Shown: positions 15,447 through 22,933 of the stretch, in pieces
Layout: each line of letters begins with the position of its first letter
Numbering within the stretch: position 1 is the first letter of the stretch
Assembly: GCA_900771955.1 (NCBI GenBank)
Contig: CAAGPW010000228.1
Location: forward strand, 1 to 31,375
Direction: 5' to 3'
DNA from: Lachnospiraceae bacterium
GTDB lineage: Bacteria > Bacillota > Clostridia > Lachnospirales > Lachnospiraceae
Length of the DNA stretch: 31,375 nucleotides
Translations under genes and position numbers: made by a program
The notes under the pieces: generated by a model
What the model was told of the DNA's origin: nothing
What the model saw: only the letters and a program-made list of their open reading frames with translations
Databases searched by the model: none

Positions 15447-15677
15447 ATGGAAAACAAATTTTGTTTCTTAAAAGGGCTGGTTACATGTGAATCCGGCCGG
15501 ATTCAGGACTGCAACATGAAAAGACTGAATAAATGTCCATTAGAAGAAAAAAAAGAAGAACCGAAAGCCGGCGGACAGCAGGCGTTCTGCTATCTGAAGG
15601 GGTTGGTGGATTGTGAACCGTGCGATGTACAGGACTGCAATATGAAGCGGGTCACGGAATGTCCAAGGCATAAGTAA
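15447..15677 (+). CDS. Small protein of two tandem C-x7-C modules, function unknown
   Basis: A 76-residue cytoplasmic protein made of two copies of a 27-residue module (residues 5-31 and 47-73) joined by a charged linker (EEKKEEPKAGG). In each copy the cysteines fall exactly every eighth residue: Cys6, 14, 22, 30 and Cys48, 56, 64, 72; an additional Cys59 is in the second copy. Shared parts are FC(F/Y)LKGLV, then CE, QDCNMKR and a closing CP. I do not recognise the family. With no signal peptide, metal or iron-sulfur binding is more likely than disulfides, which is inference. ATG 15447 is chosen over 15414 because AAGGAACAGG lies upstream. It has its own promoter and a strong terminator, so it is a single-gene unit. 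Confidence 0.75.
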   Translation: MENKFCFLKGLVTCESGRIQDCNMKRLNKCPLEEKKEEPKAGGQQAFCYLKGLVDCEPCDVQDCNMKRVTECPRHK

Positions 15678-15717
15678 AAAGAGGTGTAGCCGTGTAATGT
15701 ACGGTTACACCTCTTTT
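15677..15717 (+). terminator. Rho-independent terminator of the repeat cysteine protein gene
   Basis: AAAAGAGGTGTAGCCGT (15677-15693) pairs with ACGGTTACACCTCTTTT (15701-15717) with a single wobble. The second arm ends in the T run. Confidence 0.85.
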
Positions 15718-15815
15718 GGCGTGGTGGATATACTTAGGATCAGTTATTATAATAAAATATTTATGCGATATATGCATATGACTCCGGGGAATTTCAGAAA
15801 AATGTTGTAAAACTA

Positions 15816-15861
15816 TTGCTATTTGTGGGTGAAAAAAATATACTATTAATTATGTAGTATA
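15816..15861 (+). promoter_or_regulatory. Promoter and overlapping inverted repeat before the FIST gene
   Basis: TTGCTA (15816-15821) and TATACT (15839-15844) are separated by 17 bases. The -10 is also the left arm of an inverted repeat: TATACTA (15839-15845) and TAGTATA (15855-15861), 9 bases apart, covering the likely transcription start. A second -10-like TATAAT at 15858-15863 lacks a matching -35. The overlap suggests control by a repressor, which is inference. The 98 bases before 15816 hold no other signal I can support. Confidence 0.5.
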
Positions 15862-15888
15862 ATGCAAAACACAGGAGGAAATGTATAT

Positions 15889-16977
15889 ATGAAGGCATTT
15901 GTGGGAACCGGGCAGGGAAGCCCGGAGGATGCCGTGGGGCAGGCAACAAGGGGGCTTACTGCGCCGCAGGCAATTTTGTTTATGGCGCCGTATGATATGG
16001 TGGGAGAGGTCGCAGCACAGTTAAAAGCAGCGTTTCCGGATACACCGTCGATCGGAACCATTGGAACCAAGCTTGTAAACGGAGAGGTCAGTGACACCAA
16101 CGTTGCAGTTCTCGGACTTTTTGAAGATGCAAAAGTGAGATGTGGCGTGATCGAACAGATTAACAGGTGCCCGGTTGCATACGCGGGAGAGATCGAACAG
16201 AAGATCATGCAGGTATCTCCGGGCAGAGAGGACACGGTCTGTATTGAATATTGCACCGGTTCCGAGGAGAAGCTTGTCACAACATTTACCTCCTGTCTGG
16301 AGAAGAAAGGGATACAGCTTGCCGGCGGTACAGTGTTTGGTGTGCCGGACGGTAAAAAACCGGTCGTGGCATACAATGGTAAATTGTATGAGGATGCCTG
16401 CGTCTATGCAATCATCAAAAATACGACAGGAAAAGTAAAGGTATACAAGGAAAACATATATGAAAAACAGTCTGCCCAGTCACATTTTGCAACCAGAGTG
16501 GACGTGGCAAGAAAGGCACTGATGGAGCTTGACGGAAGACCGGCAGCGGAGGTTTACAGCAAGGAGCTTGGTGTGCCGCGGGACAGGATCGTGGACAACG
16601 TGCTCATCAATCCGATGGGACGTGCGGTCGGAGATCAGGTGTTTATTTCTTCCATGATGAGTATGGAGCCGGACGGAACGCTGATCAACTACAAGCGTAT
16701 CAATAAAAATGACTGTATCTATTTTTTGAGTCTCGGTGATTATAAAGAGACAGAGTCAAGAACGAGAGAGCAGATAAAGAGCGACATGCGTGGGATTTCA
16801 CTGGTGCTGTCGGTAGACTGTATTTACCGTTATCTGCTGTACGATAAGGAAGGTTATTTTCATACATACGCAAAAGACATGGCATCCCTGGGAAAACATA
16901 TGGGCGTTGTCGGAGGCGGAGAACAGTACAATAACCAGCATGTGAACCAGACGATGGTTTGTGCAGTATTTGAATAG
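15889..16977 (+). CDS. FIST-domain sensory protein
   Basis: A 362-residue soluble protein with FIST N (about 20-190) and FIST C (about 205-350) domains. Visible are IGTIGTKLVNGEVSDTNVAV, LAGGTVFGVPDGKKPVVAYN, the C-domain segment RPAAEVYSKELGVPRDRI and a closing MGVVGGGEQYNNQHVNQTM, matching the usual glycine-rich end of FIST C. FIST domains are thought to bind small ligands such as amino acids and occur in signalling proteins. Here no output domain is attached; instead a soluble methyl-accepting protein starts 10 bases after the stop. AGGAGG at 15873-15878 supports ATG 15889 over the in-frame ATG 15862. The pairing suggests it senses for that partner. Confidence 0.88.
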   Translation: MKAFVGTGQGSPEDAVGQATRGLTAPQAILFMAPYDMVGEVAAQLKAAFPDTPSIGTIGTKLVNGEVSDTNVAVLGLFEDAKVRCGVIEQINRCPVAYAGEIEQKIMQVSPGREDTVCIEYCTGSEEKLVTTFTSCLEKKGIQLAGGTVFGVPDGKKPVVAYNGKLYEDACVYAIIKNTTGKVKVYKENIYEKQSAQSHFATRVDVARKALMELDGRPAAEVYSKELGVPRDRIVDNVLINPMGRAVGDQVFISSMMSMEPDGTLINYKRINKNDCIYFLSLGDYKETESRTREQIKSDMRGISLVLSVDCIYRYLLYDKEGYFHTYAKDMASLGKHMGVVGGGEQYNNQHVNQTMVCAVFE

Positions 16978-16987
16978 GAGGAGCGTT

Positions 16988-17962
16988 ATGTTCGGAAGAA
17001 AAAAGAATGAGATACCACAGATGACAGTGCAGCAGCAACAGGGGAATGGTAAGGGAAACATTAAGGAATATCTGAATTCCATGTCATATCTGAGCCGTTT
17101 TGTCATTGAAAAGAAGGAAGCACTGGTCGAGGAAGAAAAGAAAGCGATGCGCGAGATCGACAAGGTAAAGGATTCTTATACCGAGGTCATCGAAAACAAT
17201 GCGGCAGTCAGCGATGCAGTGGATGATTTTCAGAACGAGTTTGCAAAGATCGGAGAAATATCCGGTCAGTTCAATGATGTGATCCAGGGAGTTACGGAGG
17301 TTTCCGGCGGAGCACTGGAGGATATCCGGGAATTAAAGGAAAGCTCAGCAAAGGTCGAGGAACAGTTTTCTGAAATCGGAAAGATCTATGATGAGTTTCA
17401 GGCGCGTTTTGATGAGATCCGTGCCACGATGCAGAATATTGTGGGCATTGCAAATCAGACAAACCTGCTGGCTTTAAATGCTTCAATTGAGGCTGCCAGA
17501 GCGGGTGAACACGGAAAGGGATTTGCGGTTGTCGCAGATGAAGTTACAAAGCTTTCCATCGGTATCAAGGAACTGGTAGGCGATGTTAACAAGAGTATGG
17601 AGGGACTGGAGGCAAGTTCCGAAAATCTGACAAAATCATTGGGCGGTGTGCGTGAGGCACTTGATGAATCCCGCAACCAGATGGAAAATACCGAGGAAGT
17701 ATTTCATAAGATCAACCATTCGGTTTCCGGTGTGGAAGATGTGCATCAGGGTATCAATGAGGTTGTAGACCATTGCACCGGAAAGGTTGAGCAGATCCAG
17801 AACAGTATGGGCGCACATGAAAAACAGTATGAGCAGGTCAGAACGAACATTGAGGACTTAAAGAGTCTTATGACACAGAAGGGATTTATTTACGAGGATA
17901 TCTCAAATATGATGGAACAGGCGGAGCCGTTGATCCAGAATATCTCCGCAGAACTGGAATAA
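16988..17962 (+). CDS. Soluble methyl-accepting chemotaxis protein
   Basis: A 324-residue cytoplasmic protein with no membrane segment or recognisable ligand domain. It consists nearly entirely of the MCP signalling coiled coil. The conserved hairpin tip, which contacts CheA and CheW, is residues 151-190 and includes IANQTNLLALNASIEAARAG and KGFAVVADEVTKLS. The coils on both sides are Glu/Gln-rich and may carry methylation sites, but I cannot place them with certainty. TAGGAGGAG precedes ATG 16988. It lies 10 bases after the FIST gene and 6 bases before sbcD. Given the context, input is likely supplied by the separate FIST protein. Confidence 0.88.
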   Translation: MFGRKKNEIPQMTVQQQQGNGKGNIKEYLNSMSYLSRFVIEKKEALVEEEKKAMREIDKVKDSYTEVIENNAAVSDAVDDFQNEFAKIGEISGQFNDVIQGVTEVSGGALEDIRELKESSAKVEEQFSEIGKIYDEFQARFDEIRATMQNIVGIANQTNLLALNASIEAARAGEHGKGFAVVADEVTKLSIGIKELVGDVNKSMEGLEASSENLTKSLGGVREALDESRNQMENTEEVFHKINHSVSGVEDVHQGINEVVDHCTGKVEQIQNSMGAHEKQYEQVRTNIEDLKSLMTQKGFIYEDISNMMEQAEPLIQNISAELE

Positions 17963-17968
17963 TAATAC

Positions 17969-19135
17969 ATGCGTTTTTTTCATTTATCCGATCTTCATAT
18001 CGGAAAACAGCTTCACCGCTATTCCATGCGGGTCGAGCAGGAAGACATTTTAAATAAGATCGTTTGGGCAGCCGGAAAGGAACAGCCGGATGCAGTTGTG
18101 ATCGCCGGGGACATCTACGATAAGTCGGTGCCGTCGGCGGAGGCAGTTGCACTTTTTGATCATTTTCTGACGGCAATGAAGGAACAGGTACCACAGATTC
18201 CGCTTCTTATCATTGCGGGCAATCATGATTCGGCGGAACGGCTGGACTATGCAAGGGAACTTCTGACCGCAAATCAGGTCTATATTTCTGGCATGCCGCC
18301 GCGTACAGACGATGCATATTTAAGAAAAGTCACACTGCACGATACGTATGGGGCGGTGAATTTTTATCTTATGCCGTTTGTAAAACCATTTTTAGTGCGC
18401 GGACTGTTAAAAGAGAGCGACACGCTGACCTATGATGCGGCGGTGCGCGGGGTGCTTGCAAGAGAAAAGATAGACAGTACAAAGCGAAATGTCATTGTTT
18501 CCCATCAGTTTTATGTGGCAGGAAGTAATAAGCCACAGACCAGTGACTCGGAGATTGCTGTCCTGGGAGGAATCGATGAGGTGGATGTTTCAGTATTAAA
18601 ACCGTTTGACTATGCGGCACTCGGACACATTCACCGTGCGCAGAAGATCGGAGAGAGGCGGTTTTGCTACTGCGGCACACCGCTTAAGTATTCTGTCAGT
18701 GAAGAACACCAGCAAAAATCCATCACCTGTGTGGAGTTAAATAAAAAAGGCACGGAGCCGGTCATTACGGAGATTCCGTTAGAACCGCTCCGGGAGCTGC
18801 GGAGCCTGCGTGGAACGCTTGAGGAAGTGCTCTCGCTTGCCACGGAAGAAAATAAAAACGATTTCCTTAGCATTACGCTGACCGATGAGATCGACCCTTA
18901 TCAGCCGAGAGAACGTCTGATGGAGGTCTACTCGCATATTCTGGAAATACGTGTGGATAATGCAAGGACCAGGCGTATCATGGAAGAAGAAACCTTTGAA
19001 CTGAAACTGGAAGACCCGTCTGCAGTTTTTGCGCAGTTTTTTGAAACGATGCAGGGGCGCTCCATGTGTGAAGCGGAGACGAAGGTTATGGCGGAGATCT
19101 TTGAAAAGGCAGCAGAAGGCGAGGTGATCAGATGA
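17969..19135 (+). CDS. sbcD: Exonuclease SbcCD subunit D
   Basis: A 388-residue Mn-dependent nuclease subunit that with SbcC cuts hairpins and processes DNA ends. The metal motifs are all present: SDLHIG (Asp8, His10), AGDIYD (Asp48), AGNHDSAE (84-87), VSHQF and LGHIHRAQ. The remainder forms the capping and SbcC-binding C-terminal domain. Length matches the family (about 380-410). The start has only a weak ribosome site and lies 6 bases after the methyl-accepting gene, which suggests translational coupling. Its TGA overlaps the ATG of sbcC (ATGA at 19132-19135). Confidence 0.95.
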   Translation: MRFFHLSDLHIGKQLHRYSMRVEQEDILNKIVWAAGKEQPDAVVIAGDIYDKSVPSAEAVALFDHFLTAMKEQVPQIPLLIIAGNHDSAERLDYARELLTANQVYISGMPPRTDDAYLRKVTLHDTYGAVNFYLMPFVKPFLVRGLLKESDTLTYDAAVRGVLAREKIDSTKRNVIVSHQFYVAGSNKPQTSDSEIAVLGGIDEVDVSVLKPFDYAALGHIHRAQKIGERRFCYCGTPLKYSVSEEHQQKSITCVELNKKGTEPVITEIPLEPLRELRSLRGTLEEVLSLATEENKNDFLSITLTDEIDPYQPRERLMEVYSHILEIRVDNARTRRIMEEETFELKLEDPSAVFAQFFETMQGRSMCEAETKVMAEIFEKAAEGEVIR

Positions 19136-21948
19136 GACCGGTACGGCTTCTTATGTCTGCGTTTGGCTCTTATGCCGCGAAGACCGAGATTGATTTCAGA
19201 CATACCGCGCAGGGCATATTTCTGATCACAGGTGATACGGGCTCCGGAAAGACAACGATCTTTGATGCGATCACGTATGCACTCTATGGAGAGACGAGCG
19301 GCGGAATGCGAAGCGGCAGTATGATGCGCAGCCAGTATGCGTCAGCGGACGAAAAAACGTATGTGGAGTTTGCCTTTGAGCACCTTGGGGATATTTATCT
19401 TGTCCGGCGGGGACCGGAGTATAAGGTCAAAAAGCAGTTAAAAAACGGGAAAGTGCGGGAGCAGAAGGTGGCGGCGGTTGTAGAACTTACACTTCCGGAT
19501 GGCATGGTATTTCCCGGCAAAAGAAAAGAGACGGATGCAAAGCTTGCCGAACTTATCGGGCTTGACGTGAAGCAGTTTACGCAGATCGCGATGATCGCAC
19601 AGGGAGATTTTCTGAAGCTGTTGTATACAAAGACCGAGGAGCGCAAACTCATATTTTCCAGAATTTTTCAGACAACACTCTATTACCGGGTGCAGGAGGA
19701 ATTAAAAAAGCGCTTTTTTGCGCTGGATGAAAAGCTGGGGTACAACAGACAGGCAATTTTACAGGAAACGGCAAGACTCCGCTGTGAGGACGAGGATTTA
19801 AAAGAACAGCTTCAGGCACTTGGAATGCGCACACTGCTTCCGGCGGCCGAATACTGTGCAGTGACGGAAGAAATCTGCAGACGGGGCAAAGCGGCTTTGG
19901 CGGAGGAGAGAAAACGGCAGCAGGCGGCGCAGGGTGAAGTGCAAAAGCTTACGGCAGCGCTCACGAAGGCACAGGAGCAAAAGAAGCTTGAGAACCAGCT
20001 TTCCGGGGCGAGGGAACAGCTTTGCATTTTAAAACCGCAGGGAAAATCGCTGGAAGCGGAGCAGATAAAGGCAGCAGCAGACCGGAGAGAGAAAGAACCT
20101 TCTCTTCTGGAAAAACGTGTTGCTGCAAAACAGGCACTGGCACGTTTTGATGCACTTGAAGAAAAGAAGCAGGCAGAGCAGAAGGCAAAGGCAGAGCTTG
20201 ATGCGGCAAAAACGGCGCTTGCGGCGTTGAAACAGAAATTGTATGAATTGCAGAAAAAACAGGAATTTTCCGAACAAAAGCTACAGCAATGTCAGGATGC
20301 CGAAAGCAGGCTGTCCAGGGCAAAAGAGCAGGAGAAGATCTGTGAACAGAGCAGGCAGGAGCTGTTTCGCTTAAAGGAACTGGACCGGCAGTGCCTGGAT
20401 GAGCATGAAAAACAAAAGGAGTGCCAGAGTGTGCTGCTTTTGGCAGAGGAAGAAGCCAAACGTCTGATCCTGCGTTATGAGTCGGATTATGAACAGTTCC
20501 TTTTTGCGCAGGCGGGAATCCTTGCGGAGCACTTAAAGGACGGGGAACCGTGTCCGGTCTGCGGTTCCGTGGCACATCCGCATCCCGCAAAGCTCAGTGA
20601 GAACGCACCATCCGAGGAATGCATCCGCCGGGAAAAAGAAAAGAGCGAACAGGCAAAAGAAAAAAGAGAGAAATGTCATCTCGCGTTTGTGGCACAAAGT
20701 GCTAAAGTGCAGGCAGCCGGACAGCAAAGAGATGAGCAGTGGGAGCGGTGCCTTGCAGGGCTTGCGGAAATGCAAAGAGCTGGTGTGGCGCAGATTGCGG
20801 AAACAGAACAGATTGCGGAAACAGAACAGATCAAGGAACTTTTTGAAACTGCCGTGGAGCTGGAAAAGCAGGCGCACGCGGATGCAGAAGCAGCTAAGAA
20901 AGCGGAAGACGAACGGATCGCACTTCTTGAAGAAACTGACGGACAGAAGAAACAGATGGCAGAGCTTACAGAAGAGTGCGAAGAAAAAGGTGCGGTATGT
21001 ACGTCCCTAGAGCTTGTCTGGACGGAAAAGCAAAAAGAGCTGCTTGTCTGGAGAGAGACGCTTGCATATGCAGATAAGCGTGCGGCGGAGGAAGCACTGG
21101 CCCTGGTTGAAAAAGAACTGACCGGGCTTGCTGAGAATGAGACACGTGCACAGCAGGCATATCATGAATGGGAAAATGCATGCAGCCTGCTGAAAGGTAC
21201 GATCGCGGCGGGCGAGAAGGCGCTTGGCAAAGAAAAAACAAAAGAGCCGGAACTGTTAGAGGAGGCGCTTGTACAGAAAACGGAACTGCAGAAAGCGTCG
21301 GAAAAACAGCTTGCCACACTGCACAGTGAAAATGCATCGAATGAGGCAGTTCTGACGGAACTCAAAAAATATGCCGCACAGCGGGGAGATATGGAAGAAG
21401 AAGCGGCGGTGCTTGAAAATTTAAGTAAAACGGCAAATGGCAGGCTCGGAGGAATGGCAAAGCTTGATCTCGAAACCTATGTGCAGCGGCAGTATTTCCG
21501 GCAGATCATCGCACAGGCGAACCGGAGACTTGTCGTCATGTCGCAGGGACAGTTCATTTTAAAGTTAAAGGACAGTGAAAGTGCGGGCAGAAGCAGAAAT
21601 GAAGGGCTTGATCTTTCGGTATACAGTCTGGTGACGGATACGGTCCGCGATGTAAAAACCCTCTCCGGCGGTGAGGCGTTCATGGCAGCGCTCTCCATGG
21701 CACTGGGGCTTTCCGACATCGTACAGCGCACAGCAGGTGCCGTACATCTGGATATGATGTTCATTGACGAGGGCTTTGGCTCTCTGGATGACAGTGCACG
21801 TGAGCAGGCGATCGGTGTGCTTCGTGATCTCGCAGGGGAAAGCGGTGTGGTCGGAATCATTTCGCATGTCGCAGAGCTTAAGGACAGCATTGAAAAAAAG
21901 CTGATCGTAAAAAAGACAGAGCGCGGCAGCACGGCGTCCTGGGGCTAG
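19132..21948 (+). CDS. sbcC: Exonuclease SbcCD subunit C (SMC-like ATPase)
   Basis: A 938-residue SMC/Rad50-like ATPase that partners SbcD. N-terminal Walker A is GDTGSGKTT (residues 34-42). A long coiled coil (about 200-800) is broken by the zinc hook CPVCG (Cys474, Cys477) where two molecules dimerise. The C-terminal half-ATPase has the signature LSGGE (844-848) and Walker B MMFIDEGFGSLDD (Asp879, Glu880). Length is slightly short of the E. coli protein (about 1048) and typical of Firmicutes. A tandem 18-base duplication in the second coil gives a repeated QIAETE. It overlaps sbcD by four bases. Confidence 0.95.
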   Translation: MRPVRLLMSAFGSYAAKTEIDFRHTAQGIFLITGDTGSGKTTIFDAITYALYGETSGGMRSGSMMRSQYASADEKTYVEFAFEHLGDIYLVRRGPEYKVKKQLKNGKVREQKVAAVVELTLPDGMVFPGKRKETDAKLAELIGLDVKQFTQIAMIAQGDFLKLLYTKTEERKLIFSRIFQTTLYYRVQEELKKRFFALDEKLGYNRQAILQETARLRCEDEDLKEQLQALGMRTLLPAAEYCAVTEEICRRGKAALAEERKRQQAAQGEVQKLTAALTKAQEQKKLENQLSGAREQLCILKPQGKSLEAEQIKAAADRREKEPSLLEKRVAAKQALARFDALEEKKQAEQKAKAELDAAKTALAALKQKLYELQKKQEFSEQKLQQCQDAESRLSRAKEQEKICEQSRQELFRLKELDRQCLDEHEKQKECQSVLLLAEEEAKRLILRYESDYEQFLFAQAGILAEHLKDGEPCPVCGSVAHPHPAKLSENAPSEECIRREKEKSEQAKEKREKCHLAFVAQSAKVQAAGQQRDEQWERCLAGLAEMQRAGVAQIAETEQIAETEQIKELFETAVELEKQAHADAEAAKKAEDERIALLEETDGQKKQMAELTEECEEKGAVCTSLELVWTEKQKELLVWRETLAYADKRAAEEALALVEKELTGLAENETRAQQAYHEWENACSLLKGTIAAGEKALGKEKTKEPELLEEALVQKTELQKASEKQLATLHSENASNEAVLTELKKYAAQRGDMEEEAAVLENLSKTANGRLGGMAKLDLETYVQRQYFRQIIAQANRRLVVMSQGQFILKLKDSESAGRSRNEGLDLSVYSLVTDTVRDVKTLSGGEAFMAALSMALGLSDIVQRTAGAVHLDMMFIDEGFGSLDDSAREQAIGVLRDLAGESGVVGIISHVAELKDSIEKKLIVKKTERGSTASWG
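20791..20826 (+). repeat. Tandem 18-base duplication in sbcC
   Basis: CAGATTGCGGAAACAGAA occurs at 20791-20808 and again without change at 20809-20826, encoding QIAETE twice. It keeps frame and lies in the coiled coil after the zinc hook. Confidence 0.9.
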
Positions 21949-21994
21949 GCAAATGCCCCGAAACGTGCTACAATAAATATTCAGTAATATATCA

Positions 21995-22023
21995 TTGTAC
22001 ATGATAAAAGATATATCTACGAT
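21995..22023 (+). promoter_or_regulatory. Possible murI promoter
   Basis: TTGTAC (21995-22000) and TACGAT (22018-22023) are separated by 17 bases. A weaker alternative -10 (TACAAT) is at 21969-21974. The interval 21949-22094 otherwise holds the hairpin at 22048-22073. Confidence 0.4.
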
Positions 22024-22047
22024 ATCCGGTAAATATGAAAACAGGGG

Positions 22048-22073
22048 CAGGCGGCAGATGACCGCCTGTTTTT
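22048..22073 (+). terminator. Rho-independent terminator between sbcC and murI
   Basis: CAGGCGG (22048-22054) pairs with CCGCCTG (22062-22068) followed by five T. It ends the sbcDC transcript, but also lies between the possible murI promoter and murI, so it might act on a murI leader transcript. Confidence 0.75.
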
Positions 22074-22094
22074 AAGGATAAGTGAGGGAGAACT

Positions 22095-22874
22095 ATGGAA
22101 ATATCACAGGCACCGGTTGGCGTCTTTGATTCGGGCGTTGGCGGGATCAGCGTTTTGCGTGAACTGGTAAAGCTGCTGCCGAATGAAAATTATATTTATT
22201 ACGGAGATTCAAAAAATGCACCTTATGGTCCGAAGACGCTCGAAGAGGTGCGCAGGCTGACGATCTCCCATATTGATTTTCTGGTGGGGCGCGGTGTGAA
22301 AGCGATCGTGGTGGCGTGTAATACAGCGACGAGTGCGGCGATTCATCTGCTTCGGGAAAGATACCCGGATATGCCGGTCATCGGCATTGAGCCGGCGTTG
22401 AAACCGGCAGCATTGTCGAAAAAAGATGCCAGGGTGCTGGTTATGGGAACGCCGATGACGATACGTGAGGAAAAATTTCACCATCTGATGCATGATTATG
22501 AGTCGAAGGCGACGATCTATCCGCTGGCGTGTCCGGGCTTGCCGGAGTTTGTGGAGGCGGGCGATCTGGACGGAGAGGATCTGAAAGCCTATCTGCGTGA
22601 AAAGCTTGCGCCGTATCTTGGAAATGTGGATGCAGTCGTGCTTGGCTGTACGCACTACCCGTTTGTGCGTCCGGTGATCCAGGAACTGTTTGGAAACGGA
22701 GTTGCCGTATTTGACGGAGGTGCAGGGACTGCACGTGAACTGCGCCGCAGAATGAAAGAGAGCGGCATTTTAAATCCATCCAAAGAGAAGGGAAAGATTG
22801 AGATCTTAAACAGCAAAGAGACAACAGATGAGATCGTACTCTGTGAAAAACTGCTGTCCTTAGATGAAAAATAG
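22095..22874 (+). CDS. murI: Glutamate racemase
   Basis: A 259-residue cytoplasmic enzyme making D-glutamate for peptidoglycan. The two catalytic cysteines are Cys75 (VVACNTATS) and Cys185 (LGCTHYPF), and the substrate-binding VFDSGVGGIS (Asp12, Ser13) and YYGDSKNAPYG are intact. Length is as expected (about 260-270). GAGGGAG lies 7 bases before the ATG. The gene stands alone, separated from sbcC by a terminator and from the convergent histidine kinase gene by a shared hairpin. Confidence 0.95.
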   Translation: MEISQAPVGVFDSGVGGISVLRELVKLLPNENYIYYGDSKNAPYGPKTLEEVRRLTISHIDFLVGRGVKAIVVACNTATSAAIHLLRERYPDMPVIGIEPALKPAALSKKDARVLVMGTPMTIREEKFHHLMHDYESKATIYPLACPGLPEFVEAGDLDGEDLKAYLREKLAPYLGNVDAVVLGCTHYPFVRPVIQELFGNGVAVFDGGAGTARELRRRMKESGILNPSKEKGKIEILNSKETTDEIVLCEKLLSLDEK

Positions 22875-22893
22875 CAGACCGAAACCGGTCTGC
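22866..22893. terminator. Shared hairpin between murI and the histidine kinase gene
   Basis: GCAGACCG (22874-22881) and CGGTCTGC (22886-22893) form a perfect 8-base stem with a 4-base loop. On the minus strand it is followed by TATTTTTC, a good terminator for the kinase operon; on the plus strand the tail ATTTGTTTG is weaker. Confidence 0.65.
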
Positions 22894-22933
22894 GGAAGAT
22901 TTGTTTGACAGAGTTATTGTGAATCCGTCGTGG

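Noticed and set aside
15805..15835. Possible SigD-type (flagellar) promoter before the FIST gene
   Set aside because: TAAA is present but the expected GCCGATAT-like -10 is not found at the right distance; a sigma-A promoter fits better.
19961..20590. 209-codon minus-strand frame opposite sbcC
   Set aside because: The proline/histidine/leucine-rich translation is the mirror of coiled-coil codons; no start signal or known domain.
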